64,000 bases of DNA from DASUPK01 sp963848955 (GTDB lineage Bacteria; Actinomycetota; Thermoleophilia; Solirubrobacterales; 70-9): contig CAWKFQ010000006.1 in assembly GCA_963848955.1 (NCBI GenBank), positions 61,907-125,906 on the forward strand, read 5' to 3'. A program made the translations under genes and the position numbers. Of the stretch, positions 54,348 through 63,503 are shown piece after piece. The stretch's first letter is position 1; every line of letters begins with the position of its first letter. The notes under the pieces were generated by a model that had not been told where the DNA came from, did no database searches, and saw only the letters and a program-made list of their open reading frames with translations.

Positions 54348-54363
54348 GGCCCCAAAGGTAGGG
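54344..54363. other. Hinge of the inverted repeat
   Basis: The two hisF copies start head to head. CCATGG at 54344-54349 supplies an ATG on both strands, and only 13 bases (54348-54360) lie between the last matching bases of the arms. There is no room for a promoter or ribosome site for either copy, which argues that the join is not a functional arrangement. Confidence 0.9.
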
Positions 54364-55129
54364 GTCCTGAAGCGGGTCATTCCCTGCCTCGACGTCGACG
54401 CCGGCCGCGTCGTCAAGGGCACCAACTTCGTCGACATGCGCGATGCCGGCGACCCGGTCGAGCTGGCCGAGCGCTACGACGCCGAGGGCGCCGACGAGCT
54501 CGTCTTCCTCGACATCACCGCCTCGCACGAGAGCCGGGACACGATCGTCGAGCTCGCCCGCCGCACCGCCGACAACGTCTTCATCCCGTTCACGATCGGC
54601 GGCGGCATCCGCTCGGTCGAGGACGCGCAGGCGGTGCTCGACGCCGGGGCGGACAAGGTCTCGGTCAACTCGGCGGCGCTGGCGCGGCCCGAGCTGCTCG
54701 CCGAGCTGGCCGACGTCTTCGGCGCGCAGTGCGTCGTGATCGCGATCGACGCCAAGCGGCGCGGCTGACGGCGGGCTGGGACGTCTACACCACGGCGGGC
54801 CGCACCCGGGTCGAGGGCCGCGAGGCGGTCGACTGGGCCGCGAGGCGACCGAGCGCGGGGCGGGGGAGGTGCTGCTGACCAGCATGGACCGCGACGGGAC
54901 GACGCGACGGCTACGACCTCGAGCTGACCCGCGCGGTGGCGGAGGCGGTCAGCGTCCCGGTGATCGCCTCGGGCGGCGCCGGCGAGCTCGACCACCTGGT
55001 CGAGGCGATCGACGACGGGCGCGCCGACGCGGTCCTCTGCGCCTCGATCTTCCACTACGGGCAGCTACACGATCGCCGAGGCGAAGCAGGCGATGGAGCG
55101 GGCCGGCATCCCGGTCCGGCTCGAGCTAG
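54346..55129 (+). CDS. hisF: Imidazole glycerol phosphate synthase, cyclase subunit (right copy, frameshifted)
   Basis: Mirror copy of the left hisF. It reads MAPKVGVLKRVIPCLDVDAG from the shared CCATGG; the natural ATG is replaced by GGG. The frame is intact through CVVIAIDAKRRG, then breaks near 54765, 54845 and 54900 and further on; EVLLTSMDRDGT and PVIASGGAGELDHLVEAIDD remain recognisable. Substitutions relative to the left copy include conservative ones (Ile/Met in VDIRD/VDMRD), so this is not a simple repeat of the same molecule. Confidence 0.85.
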
Positions 55130-56517
55130 CCCGACTTCGCCGGCTTGCCCTTCTTCTGCCTGCCGGCGGGGTCTTCGGCTGCTTCTGGAGGATCCCGTCC
55201 TTCGCAGGGCCCGTTCCCGGCCGCAGCGCGTAGAGGGTCTTGTAGCCGGTGAGGAAGAGCCCTTGCCGTTTGAGACCACCGGGTTGTAGGCGCCATCGGG
55301 GTACTGGAAGACCCTGTGGCCGTTGCGGATGTCGAACCCGTATGTCGAGGTGGTCTTCAGGTCCGCGACGTAGGCGGTGTCGCCGATCAGGCTCGCCGCT
55401 CCCGAGATCGCGCGCCAGGTCCGGGACGCTCCAGCGCTCGTCGCCGGTCCGGGCGTCAAGCGCGTAGAACGTCCCGTCGTAGGAGCCGAAGTAGACCGTC
55501 GGCTGGGTGTCCGGGGTTCGGGCAGCGAGGCGGCCGCGTAGACGTAGCTGCCGGTCGAGTGGCTCCAGGCCAGATCGCCCTCTGCTGGTCGAAGCTGTAG
55601 ATCCGCCCGTCCACGATTGCCGGCGTAGACGCGGCCGAAGGCGACCGCGGCGGTGGCGTAGAACCGCCCCGAGCGGCCGAAGCCCGAGCCCTGCGAGCCC
55701 GCCTGCCACTTGATCGATCCGTCGCCGACCCGGATCGCGCTCATCTCGCCGCTGTAGTCGCCGATGTAGACGACCCCGTCCTCGTATGCCGGCGCGGCCT
55801 TCACCGCGCCGTTCACATGCCGCTCCCAGATCGTCTCGCCCGTCGCCTTGTCGAGTGCGAAGACCGTGTTGCACTCGCAGCCCACGATCACCTTGTTGCC
55901 GACGACGAGCGGCGAGGACTCGGTCCGGCCGGGCAGCGGGTGCTTCCAGAGCACGTGCCCGTCCGACTGCGCCAACGCGACGACCTGACCCGGCTCCAGA
56001 TTGGAGACGTAGACGACGTGGTCGTTGTAGGTAGGGGATGAAGCGTTCAGGTGGGCGATCTGCTGCTTCCATCGAGCCTTGCCGGTGCTGGCCTTGACCG
56101 CGAACGCCATCCCGTTGTTGTTGACCCCGAAGAGCTGGTTGCCCACCAGGACGGGCGAGTACTCGAGCAGGTGGTTGCCCTTGAAGCGCCAGCGGATCGA
56201 GTAGGGGGGCTTGACCGTCGCGCGTCGAGGTAGCGGGTCCGCTCCGGGTTGAGGCCGTACATCGGCCAGTCGGTGAGCCCGCTGACGGGCTCCGGGGTCG
56301 TGGCCGTGATCGTGCATGGGTCGGGGCAGGACTTGTCGCCCGGCCTCTTCACGGCCGCGTATGCGACCAGCGCGATGACGATCGCCCCGAGGCCCGCGGC
56401 GGCGCCGAGAGTGGCCCACCGGTGGTTGCTCCAGAGGTTCTTTCCCCGCTCGCGGATGTTGTTCCAGAGGTCCCTGATCGCGGAGCATGGTAGGAAAGCC
56501 GCTAATGCCCGGCTCAA
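55126..56517 (-). CDS. PQQ-like beta-propeller protein (right copy, frameshifted)
   Basis: Same protein as at 52187-53581. The transmembrane helix, GKARWKQQIAHLNASSPTYN, GHVLWKHPLPGRTESSPLVV and GETIWERHVNGAVKAAPAYE are intact, but frame breaks near 56220, 55615, 55580, 55525, 55415 and 55260 disrupt the rest. A Ser-to-Asn change follows SSPTY. Probably intact in the cell with errors in this sequence. Confidence 0.8.
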
Positions 56518-57635
56518 CCGACATCGATCCCGGCCGGCTCGGGGAGCAGGTCGAGTCCCTGGCGGCGATCGATCAGCTTCGCCAGATCGCCGACCGGGTG
56601 CCGGCCTACCTGGTCGGGGGTGTGGTGCGCGACCTGCTCCTCGGCCGCGAGGTGGCCGACCTGGATGTGGCGATCGAGGGAGACGCGGAGGCGCTCAGCG
56701 ACCTGCCGGGGTTCAGCCCGGAGCGGGAGGGACTGTTCCTGACGGGTCGGCTGGAGCAGGGCAACGCGAAGATCGACATCGCGCAGACCCGCGCGGAGAG
56801 CTACCCGGCGCCCGGCGCACTGCCGGAGGTCCGACCCGCCTCGATCACGGAGGACCTCGCCCGCCGCGACTTCACCGTCAACGCGATGGCGTTCCCGCTG
56901 AGCGGAGACCGGCAGCTGCTCGATCCGCACGGCGGGCTCGACGACCTCAGAGCAGGACTGCTGCGGGTCCTCCACGACGGCTCCTTCATCGACGATCCGA
57001 CCCGGGCCCTGCGGGCGGCCCGCTACGCCGCCCGGTTCGGCTTCGAGCTCGAGCCGGAGACCGCTCGGCTGCTCCGCGAGGCCGACCTCTCGACCGTCTC
57101 CGAGGACCGCATCGACAGCGAGCTGCGACGGATCGCCGCCGAGGATGACCCGGCTGCGGCTCTTCGCTTGATCGCTGACTGGGACGTGATGCCGAGCCTC
57201 GACCCCCAGGCACCGGAGCGAGTGGCGGAGGTGACGCGCCTCGCCTCAGCTCCACCCTGGTCGGAGTGGGTGGATCGTGAGCTGGCGGTGATGCTGGCGA
57301 TTGTCAGGCCGCTGCCCCAGATCCGGGAGCTGGCCGGGGCGACGCCCGAACGCCCATCGGAGGCCGCCCGCCTGGCCGCTGCCTGGGATCCGGCCCAGCT
57401 GCTGGTCGCCCGGGCCATCGGGGCGGAGTGGCTCGACCGCTACGCGGCGGAGTGGCGCAACGTGGGACTCGAGATCACCGGTGCCGACCTGCTCGCGGAG
57501 GGGGTCCCCGAGGGCCCCGGCGTCGGCCGCGGTCTCGAGGCCGCTCTCTCCGGCAAGCTGGACGGCGAGATCTCGGGCCGGGACGAGGAGCTTCGGATCG
57601 CGGTAGCCGCTGCCAGGGGGGAAATTCCCGAATAG
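56505..57635 (+). CDS. CCA-adding enzyme/poly(A) polymerase family (right copy)
   Basis: 376 residues from ATG 56505, same length as the left copy with seven substitutions, including Glu to Gly in the AIEGDAEAL segment, Asn to Ser in DSELRR and Gly-Ile to Val-Met in ELAVMLAI. All motifs of the nucleotidyltransferase core are retained. Complete conservation of frame shows that differences here are biological variation, not random error. Confidence 0.85.
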   Translation: MPGSTDIDPGRLGEQVESLAAIDQLRQIADRVPAYLVGGVVRDLLLGREVADLDVAIEGDAEALSDLPGFSPEREGLFLTGRLEQGNAKIDIAQTRAESYPAPGALPEVRPASITEDLARRDFTVNAMAFPLSGDRQLLDPHGGLDDLRAGLLRVLHDGSFIDDPTRALRAARYAARFGFELEPETARLLREADLSTVSEDRIDSELRRIAAEDDPAAALRLIADWDVMPSLDPQAPERVAEVTRLASAPPWSEWVDRELAVMLAIVRPLPQIRELAGATPERPSEAARLAAAWDPAQLLVARAIGAEWLDRYAAEWRNVGLEITGADLLAEGVPEGPGVGRGLEAALSGKLDGEISGRDEELRIAVAAARGEIPE

Positions 57636-57667
57636 GATCGAGGCCTTCCTACAGAAGAGGTGCCTCG

Positions 57668-57952
57668 ATGTACGCACGTGTAGTCAGGTTCACCGACGTC
57701 AGCGCGGACCGGATCGCCTCGATCGCGGAGCGCGTCGAAGCAAACGAGGGCCCGCCGGAGGGCGTGGTGTCGACAGGGTTCCAGCTGCTCGTGGACGAGG
57801 CTCAGGGAACCGCGATCTTCGTCGGCCAGTTCGCAACCGAGGAGGACATGCGCAATGCGGCCGAGGTGTTCGAGGCGATGGACCCAGGCGACACGCCCGG
57901 CACCCGCGCATCGGTCGACATGTGCGAGGTCAAGGTGGAAGCCGACGCCTGA
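57668..57952 (+). CDS. Small alpha-beta-barrel-like protein (right copy)
   Basis: Ninety-four residues, same as the left copy except for conservative changes early (TDVSADRIASIAERVEANEG versus SPDRIAAIAERVEANEG). Located 32 bases after the CCA-enzyme gene, same direction. Confidence 0.65.
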   Translation: MYARVVRFTDVSADRIASIAERVEANEGPPEGVVSTGFQLLVDEAQGTAIFVGQFATEEDMRNAAEVFEAMDPGDTPGTRASVDMCEVKVEADA

Positions 57953-57991
57953 GGCCGAGCCGCTCCAGGGGGCTGATCTAGCCTGCCCGGG

Positions 57992-58750
57992 GTGGAGTGG
58001 CGCGATCAAAACGGAGTTCGCTGGCTCCAGGCGGAGTTGCCCGGGGCCCGGGTGGCGTTCTCGACGCGGATCGGAGGAGTGAGCCGGGCGCCCTACGAGG
58101 CGCTGAACGTCGGCGTGCTGACCGGCGACGAACCCAGCCACGTTCGCGAGAACCGGCGCAGGCTCGCGGGCTCGATCGGGCGCGATCCGGGCGGCGTGGT
58201 GATGGCTCGCCAGGTCCATGGCACGGAGCTGCGCCGGCATGAGGCGCCACAGGAGCCGCGCGTCTACGCGGATGTCGAGAAAAGCCCGGACGAGGTGGAT
58301 GCGCAGGCGACCTCGAACCCGGATCTGACACCCCTCGTCATGGTGGCCGACTGCCTCCCGGTGGCGATGGTGGGGCCGGAGGGGGTCGCGATGGCGCATT
58401 GCGGGTGGCGGGGGCTCGCCGGCGGGATCGTCGGGGAGGCGGCCCGCGCCGTCGGGGCCGCGGCGGCTGCCATCGGCCCCGGGATCGGACCGTGCTGCTA
58501 CGAGGTTGGGGAGGAGGTGCTGTCGGCGTTCGATGACCTGGATGGGGTCGCGCACGGCCGGATGCTCGACCTCACCGCCGTGGCGACGGCCCTGCTCGAG
58601 CGGGCCGGCGTCGATGCCATCGAGTCCTCCGGCCTCTGCACGAGCTGCAATCCCGAGCTCTTCTACTCACATCGCCGCGACGGCGAGCGAACCGGGCGCC
58701 AGGCCGGATTGGCTTGGATTACGCGAGGGGTCCGAGCGAGCGAGGCAGCG
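57992..58750 (+). CDS. pgeF: PgeF/YfiH laccase-domain protein (right copy, altered 3' end)
   Basis: Same metal-site motifs as the left copy (ADCLPVAMVGPEGV, MAHCGWRGLAGGIV, GIGPCCYEVGEEV). After LAWITRG the sequence diverges: the left arm's 3' end before yggS is replaced by a shorter, different segment, and this frame runs on into yggS. The true stop is uncertain; the end given is the approximate limit of homology. Confidence 0.8.
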
Positions 58751-58751
58751 C

Positions 58752-59384
58752 ATGGTGGAACCCGTCACCAATCTCGACCCGGCGACGATCCGCGCCAACC
58801 TCGAGGGGATTCGCGAGCACGCCGGCGCGGAGGTCGAGATCCTCGCCGCCACGAAGTACGTGCTCGCAGACGACATGGGCGCTCTGGCCGAGGCCGGGAT
58901 CGAACTGGTCGGTGAGAACCGCCTCCAGGACCTCGAGGCGAAGCAGGAGCGCTGGCGCGAGAGCTTCACCTGGGACTTCATCGGCAACCTGCAAAGCCGC
59001 AAGGTCAAACGGATCGTGCCGCTCGTCCGCCTGATCCACTCCGTCGCCTCCGAGTCCGTGCTCGAGCAGCTGGGAAAGCACGGGGAAAGCGACACAGAGG
59101 TCCTGGTCGAAGTGAACCTCTCGGGCGAGGAGGGAAAGGGCGGCATCGAGCCCTCGGCCCTCGACGACTTCATCGAGCGCTGCCCGGTGAGGGTGTCGGG
59201 GCTGATGACGATGCCTCCCTTCACCGAGAACCCGGAGGCCTCGCGGCCGTATTTCGCGCGGCTTGCGGAACTCGCCGGTGAGCGCGGTCTCGAGCGGCTC
59301 TCGATGGGGACGAGCCAGGATTGGCGCGTTGCGGTCGAGGAGGGGGCGACGATCATCCGCCTGGGTTCGGTCCTCTGGGCCTGA
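58752..59384 (+). CDS. PLP homeostasis protein, YggS family (right copy)
   Basis: 210 residues, intact, five substitutions from the left copy (His14Arg, Gly46Ala, Arg to Gly in LGKHGESD, Ile to Val and Asp to Gly in VLVEVNLSGEE). PLP-lysine region AATKYVLADDMG unchanged. Confidence 0.92.
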   Translation: MVEPVTNLDPATIRANLEGIREHAGAEVEILAATKYVLADDMGALAEAGIELVGENRLQDLEAKQERWRESFTWDFIGNLQSRKVKRIVPLVRLIHSVASESVLEQLGKHGESDTEVLVEVNLSGEEGKGGIEPSALDDFIERCPVRVSGLMTMPPFTENPEASRPYFARLAELAGERGLERLSMGTSQDWRVAVEEGATIIRLGSVLWA

Positions 59385-59471
59385 ACCGCCGCCAATCCGC
59401 CGCGTAGGCTTCATAATCGGGATACATCAGACGGCAGGAATAACCTCCGTTAAGCCGAATCTGAGCCTGAG

Positions 59472-60083
59472 ATGGCAGTCAGAGACACATGGAGACGCGC
59501 ACTCGAGTACTTCGGCCTCGTCGAGGGTGACTACATCGAGGAGGGCGAGTACTACGACGAGGGCGACACGGGCACCGAGAGGGCGCTCGACGACACGGCC
59601 GCTGCGCCTCGTGAGGCGGCGAGCTCGGGATCCTCGCGCCGACGGGGGCGAGAGGACGACATCGACGACATCTTCGGCGACGAGGAACCGGCACCGCGGC
59701 GATCGCGGATGCGGCCCGCGGACGACACCGCCGAGGAGCCACGGCCCCGTCGCGGACGCCGGCGCGCTGCGCCGGCAGGCAACGGGGGTGGCGGTGGAGG
59801 CGGAGTCGCCTCGATGCACGTGGTCACCCCGCGGAGCTTCAATGACGCCCAGCAGGTCGCCGACGAGTTCAAGCGCTCGAAGCCGGTGATCATCAACCTG
59901 CAGTCGACCGACCGCGAGCTCTCCAAGCGGCTGATCGACTTCTCCTCGGGCATGACCTACGCGCTCGGCGGCGGGATGCAGCGCATCTCGCAGGGCATCT
60001 TCCTGCTCACGCCCGAGAACGTCGAGGTGTCCGCCGAGGAGAAGGCCCGCCTTCTCGAGGGCGGCTTCTTCAACCAGTCCTAG
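59472..60083 (+). CDS. sepF: Cell division protein SepF (right copy)
   Basis: 203 residues, identical to the left copy in the membrane helix and the C-terminal core; five substitutions, all in the linker (for example Val to Ala in DDTAAAPREA and two Gln to Pro). This pattern of constraint is what natural divergence produces. Confidence 0.93.
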   Translation: MAVRDTWRRALEYFGLVEGDYIEEGEYYDEGDTGTERALDDTAAAPREAASSGSSRRRGREDDIDDIFGDEEPAPRRSRMRPADDTAEEPRPRRGRRRAAPAGNGGGGGGGVASMHVVTPRSFNDAQQVADEFKRSKPVIINLQSTDRELSKRLIDFSSGMTYALGGGMQRISQGIFLLTPENVEVSAEEKARLLEGGFFNQS

Positions 60084-60115
60084 GGCGCGGCAGGCCTCCG
60101 AATAAAGTCCCGTCC

Positions 60116-60895
60116 ATGAAGCTGGGCTTCGTGGGTGCAGGAAACATGGCCGCTGGGCTGGCCCGGGGCTGGGCGAGCGCCCAGGGTGAGCCGGGGGCAC
60201 CGGAGACGATGCTGTTCGCCGATGCCGATCCCGACAAGGCCAGGAAGCTCGCCGAGGAGGTGGACGGCGAGGCGATCGAGGGGAATGTCGCCCTCGCCGA
60301 CAACTCCGATCTCGTCGTGCTCGCCGTCAAGCCGAACGTCCTCGATGAGGTGGCGCCGGATCTGGTCCAGGCGGGGACGCCTGTTCTGTCGATCCTCGCC
60401 GGCACCTCGCTGAAGACACTCCACGAGGCGCTTCCCGGGCTCGACCTGATCCGCGTGATGCCCAACCTGGGGGCCCAGCTGCGCCAGGGCGTCCTCTGCG
60501 TGGTCTTTCCCAAGGACACTGACGATGCCCGCCGGCGCTCGACGACGGAACTGCTCGGCTTGGTCGGCGAGGTGATCGAGCTCGACGAGAACCTGATCGA
60601 CGCCGCCACGGCGATCATGGGGTCCTCACCTGGCTACCTCGCACTGATGGCGGAGGTGCTGGTGGAGGCGGGAGTCAAGGAGGGTCTGACAGAGGACCAG
60701 GCGATTCGCATGGTGGCGAAGGCAATGAGCGCCACCGGCGGTCTGCTCGAGCTCCACAAGCCCGGCGCCCTCAAGCAAGCGGTCGCCTCGCCCGGGGGCA
60801 TGACCGAGGCGGGCCTCAACGCCCTCGAGGAGCACAGGATCCGCGACATCCTGCTCGCGGCGGTCGACGCCTCTTTGAAGCGGGTGCGGGAGTGA
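60116..60895 (+). CDS. proC: Pyrroline-5-carboxylate reductase (right copy)
   Basis: 259 residues, intact, 14 substitutions from the left copy, mostly at variable positions (such as GWASAQG, FPKDTDDARRRSTTELL, LHKPGALKQ). Rossmann motif and C-terminal signature unchanged. Most diverged of the intact pairs. Confidence 0.93.
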   Translation: MKLGFVGAGNMAAGLARGWASAQGEPGAPETMLFADADPDKARKLAEEVDGEAIEGNVALADNSDLVVLAVKPNVLDEVAPDLVQAGTPVLSILAGTSLKTLHEALPGLDLIRVMPNLGAQLRQGVLCVVFPKDTDDARRRSTTELLGLVGEVIELDENLIDAATAIMGSSPGYLALMAEVLVEAGVKEGLTEDQAIRMVAKAMSATGGLLELHKPGALKQAVASPGGMTEAGLNALEEHRIRDILLAAVDASLKRVRE

Positions 60896-61197
60896 GCTTC
60901 CTGCTCGCGATCACGCGCGACGACGTCGCCGACTACGTCAGCGCGATCTTCCTCGTCTACTTCATCCTGATCTTCATCCGGATCCTGCTCTCCTGGATTC
61001 CCCGGATGCCCTACTACCCCTGGCTGCGAGCGACCGTCGACTTCATCCACCAGGTCGTGGATCCCTACCTCAACATCTTCCGGCGCGTGATCCCGCCGAT
61101 CGGGGCCGGGGGGATGGGCATCGACCTCAGCCCGATCCTGGCGATCATCGTCCTCAGCATCGTCTGGCGCGTGGTCGTGGCGCTGATCGCCGGTTGA
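60892..61197 (+). CDS. YggT family membrane protein (right copy)
   Basis: 101 residues, one substitution from the left copy (Asn10Asp in LLAITRDDVADYV). GTG start, overlapping both proC and lspA by four bases as in the left arm. Confidence 0.85.
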   Translation: MSFLLAITRDDVADYVSAIFLVYFILIFIRILLSWIPRMPYYPWLRATVDFIHQVVDPYLNIFRRVIPPIGAGGMGIDLSPILAIIVLSIVWRVVVALIAG

Positions 61198-61709
61198 GGA
61201 GCCGCGCCCTCGCACTGCTGATTCCGGGGCTCGCCGCCTGCGGCGTGGTCGTCGCCGTCGATCAGGGGACCAAGGCGCTCGCGACCTCGCTCATCGACCC
61301 AGGGGACCGGGTCGAGGTCCTGCCGTTCCTGGCGTTCGAGAACGTGCGCAACAAGGGCGTCGCCTTCGGGCTTGGTGGCGATATCTCCGCAGCACTGATC
61401 GGCGTGACGATCGTTCTCCTGGTCGGGGTGCTCGTCTTCCTGGCGTTCAGGGGCGGCAGCGGCTGGCTCGTCTGGCTGCCCGCCGCACTGCTGCTTGGCG
61501 GCGCGCTCGGGAACCTGGCCGATCGGGTGCGAGAGGGGGCCGTGATCGACTTCATCGACCTGCCGCTCTGGCCGACGTTCAACCTGGCCGACGTGGCGAT
61601 CACGGTGGGGGTGCTCCTGCTGCTACTCGACGTCGAGCGCTCGGAGAACCGCGCCGGAGCAAGCCGTGAGGCCCGATGCCGAGCGCCTGATCGTCCATCT
61701 CGACGATGA
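61194..61709 (+). CDS. lspA: Signal peptidase II (right copy, different C-terminus)
   Basis: Catalytic regions are the same as the left copy, but after LLLLLDVERS the tail reads ENRAGASREARCRAPDRPSR and runs 44 bases into rluD, because about 31 bases present in the left arm are missing. In the left arm the stop overlaps the rluD GTG. Either a strain difference or an indel error. Confidence 0.85.
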   Translation: MRSRALALLIPGLAACGVVVAVDQGTKALATSLIDPGDRVEVLPFLAFENVRNKGVAFGLGGDISAALIGVTIVLLVGVLVFLAFRGGSGWLVWLPAALLLGGALGNLADRVREGAVIDFIDLPLWPTFNLADVAITVGVLLLLLDVERSENRAGASREARCRAPDRPSRR

Positions 61710-62348
61710 CCTCGCCGTGATCGAGAAACCGGCCGGCCTGGTCGTCCACTCGGCGCCCTCGCATCGTGGCGAGACGCTCGTCGACCTTCTGGAGGGGATC
61801 GCGGGCGGGGGAGAGGGCGGGAGGCCCGGCATCGTCCATCGCCTCGACAAGGGCACCTCGGGGCTGATGGTGGTCGCGCGGAACGACGAGTCGCACCGGG
61901 CGCTGGCGCGAATGGTCAAGGCCCGCGAGGTGGAGCGCGAGTACACCGCGCTGGTCGAAGGTCATCTGGGTAGCCGCACCGGCACGATCGATGCCCCCCT
62001 GGGGCGCCACCGCCGGCAGCGAACGAAGAGGGCGGTCAAGGGCACGGGCTCGCGGGAGGCGCGCACCCACTTCGAGGTGATCGAGGAGCTGCCGAACGAC
62101 ACCCTCGTCCACGCCCGCCTTGAGACCGGCCGGACCCATCAGATCCGGGTCCACTTCGCGGCGATCGACCACCCGGTCGCCGGCGACCCGGAATACGGCA
62201 CCCGCGGCCGCCACGGCCTTAAGCGCCAGTTCCTGCCGCGTCGCGCCTGGAATTCGGCATCCCGTACCGGTGAGAGCTGGAATTCCCTTCGGATCTACCG
62301 GATGACCTCAAAGCAGCGCTGGAGCGCGCCAGAGCGGGCGCGGGCTGA
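61666..62348 (+). CDS. rluD: RluD-type pseudouridine synthase (right copy, local frameshift)
   Basis: Intact from GTG 61666 through GIVHRLDKGTSGLMVVARND and HGLKRQF; note Asp to Gly just after the catalytic motif (LDKDTSG to LDKGTSG), while the catalytic Asp in RLD is kept. Small indels near 62232-62290 change the frame; homology then resumes and ends in the same Ala/Gly region with TGA at 62346. Confidence 0.8.
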
Positions 62349-62353
62349 CCAAG

Positions 62354-63297
62354 CTAACCCGCGGCCGGCTCAGCTGCGATCGCCTTGTCCAACGCCCGCT
62401 GCCGTTCGAGGTAGCCCAGGTCCTGCGAAGAGCGACCTCGAACCTTGGCCAGCGCCCCTGGGACTCCTTCTCGAGCACCAGGGTGGCGAAGTCGGTTTCG
62501 AGGTCGAGCGCCGGATAGCGACCCAGCTGGTCCTCGAAGCGCTGGTAGAAACCGACATCGATCGGGATGACCCGCCGCTTCACCTCGACGATCCGGAAAC
62601 CCACCTCTTCGACGGCCTGGACGTAGCCGCCGATCGTCATCCGGTTTACCCACGCGAAGGGGACGTTGCCGCGGCCGTGCACCCGCTTGTAGTAGGCCCT
62701 GCAGACCGCGTCGTCGAAGAGCAGATGGGGCCAGGGAAAGGGAACCTCGTTGTAGCGGTGAGACGCGGACGGGCCCCGATAGATATTGAAGATAAAGCCA
62801 GGCTCGGCCGCCGGGCGTGAGCACCCGATGGATCGCGTCGAGCATCTCGATCGGGCGCGAGACGTGCTCCAAAACCGCGCCCGAGATCACGCAGTCGACG
62901 CTCGTTCCTCGACCACATCTTCAGCCGACAGGTCCGCCCCGATCAGCTTGACCCGCGAGTCGGTGCGCTCGGACCAGGTCTCGTAGCGCCTCGGGTCCAC
63001 TCCGATCGCCTGCCGAGCGCCGCCGAGTTCGCAGAGGGCCGGCAGCCAGCCGTGCCCGCAACCGAGGTCGAGGACGACTCTGTCCTCGAAGTCCATATCC
63101 AGTTCTCGCTGGATCCTCTGGATGCGCGCCTCCGCCTTCTCCCTGGGACTTCTGGTCGCGGCCGATCGGTTTCTCGCGCAGCGGCCGGCTCTGGTATTCG
63201 GCGACGAGCTGCTCGAAGAGCTCCAGATCGAAGCGGCTGGCGTAACCTCCCGCGGACGGGGCGGCTTCTTGCTCTCCGTTGACTGGTCGGCGTCCAT
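62354..63297 (-). CDS. SAM-dependent methyltransferase (right copy, frameshifted)
   Basis: Mirror of 45345-46295. VVLDLGCGHGWLPAL, GVDPRRYETWSERTDSRVKL and SGAVLEHVSRPIEMLDAIHR are present in three frames, with breaks near 63230, 63150, 63035, 62905, 62790 and 62450. The left copy is intact, so this copy is corrupted by indels. Confidence 0.8.
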
Positions 63298-63373
63298 CGC
63301 GGCGGAAAAAGCGTAACGGCGTCCGCTCAGCTCGCCTCTGGCGGCGCCGAACGGGGCCGATTCGGCTCACCAC

Positions 63374-63379
63374 TACAAT
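63374..63379 (+). promoter_or_regulatory. Probable -10 of the rpsB promoter (right copy)
   Basis: TACAAT, conserved in both arms at the same distance class from rpsB, which supports function; the surrounding leader is also conserved with small indels. Confidence 0.4.
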
Positions 63380-63503
63380 CCCGCGGACTTTGCACCCAAC
63401 CCCCGCCGAGAGGCACGAGACGCTGCCCGGGACACCGGGTTCCCGCAGTCGCGGCAGGGCCAACGAAATCGGCCCCCTCATCCAACAAGCGATAGGAAGT
63501 CAG

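Noticed and set aside
54271..54768. Plus- and minus-strand frames around the hinge sharing the same N-terminal sequence (STKLVPLTTRPASTSRQG)
   Set aside because: The shared segment is antisense hisF read through the palindrome; it is a product of the mirror symmetry, not a conserved leader peptide.
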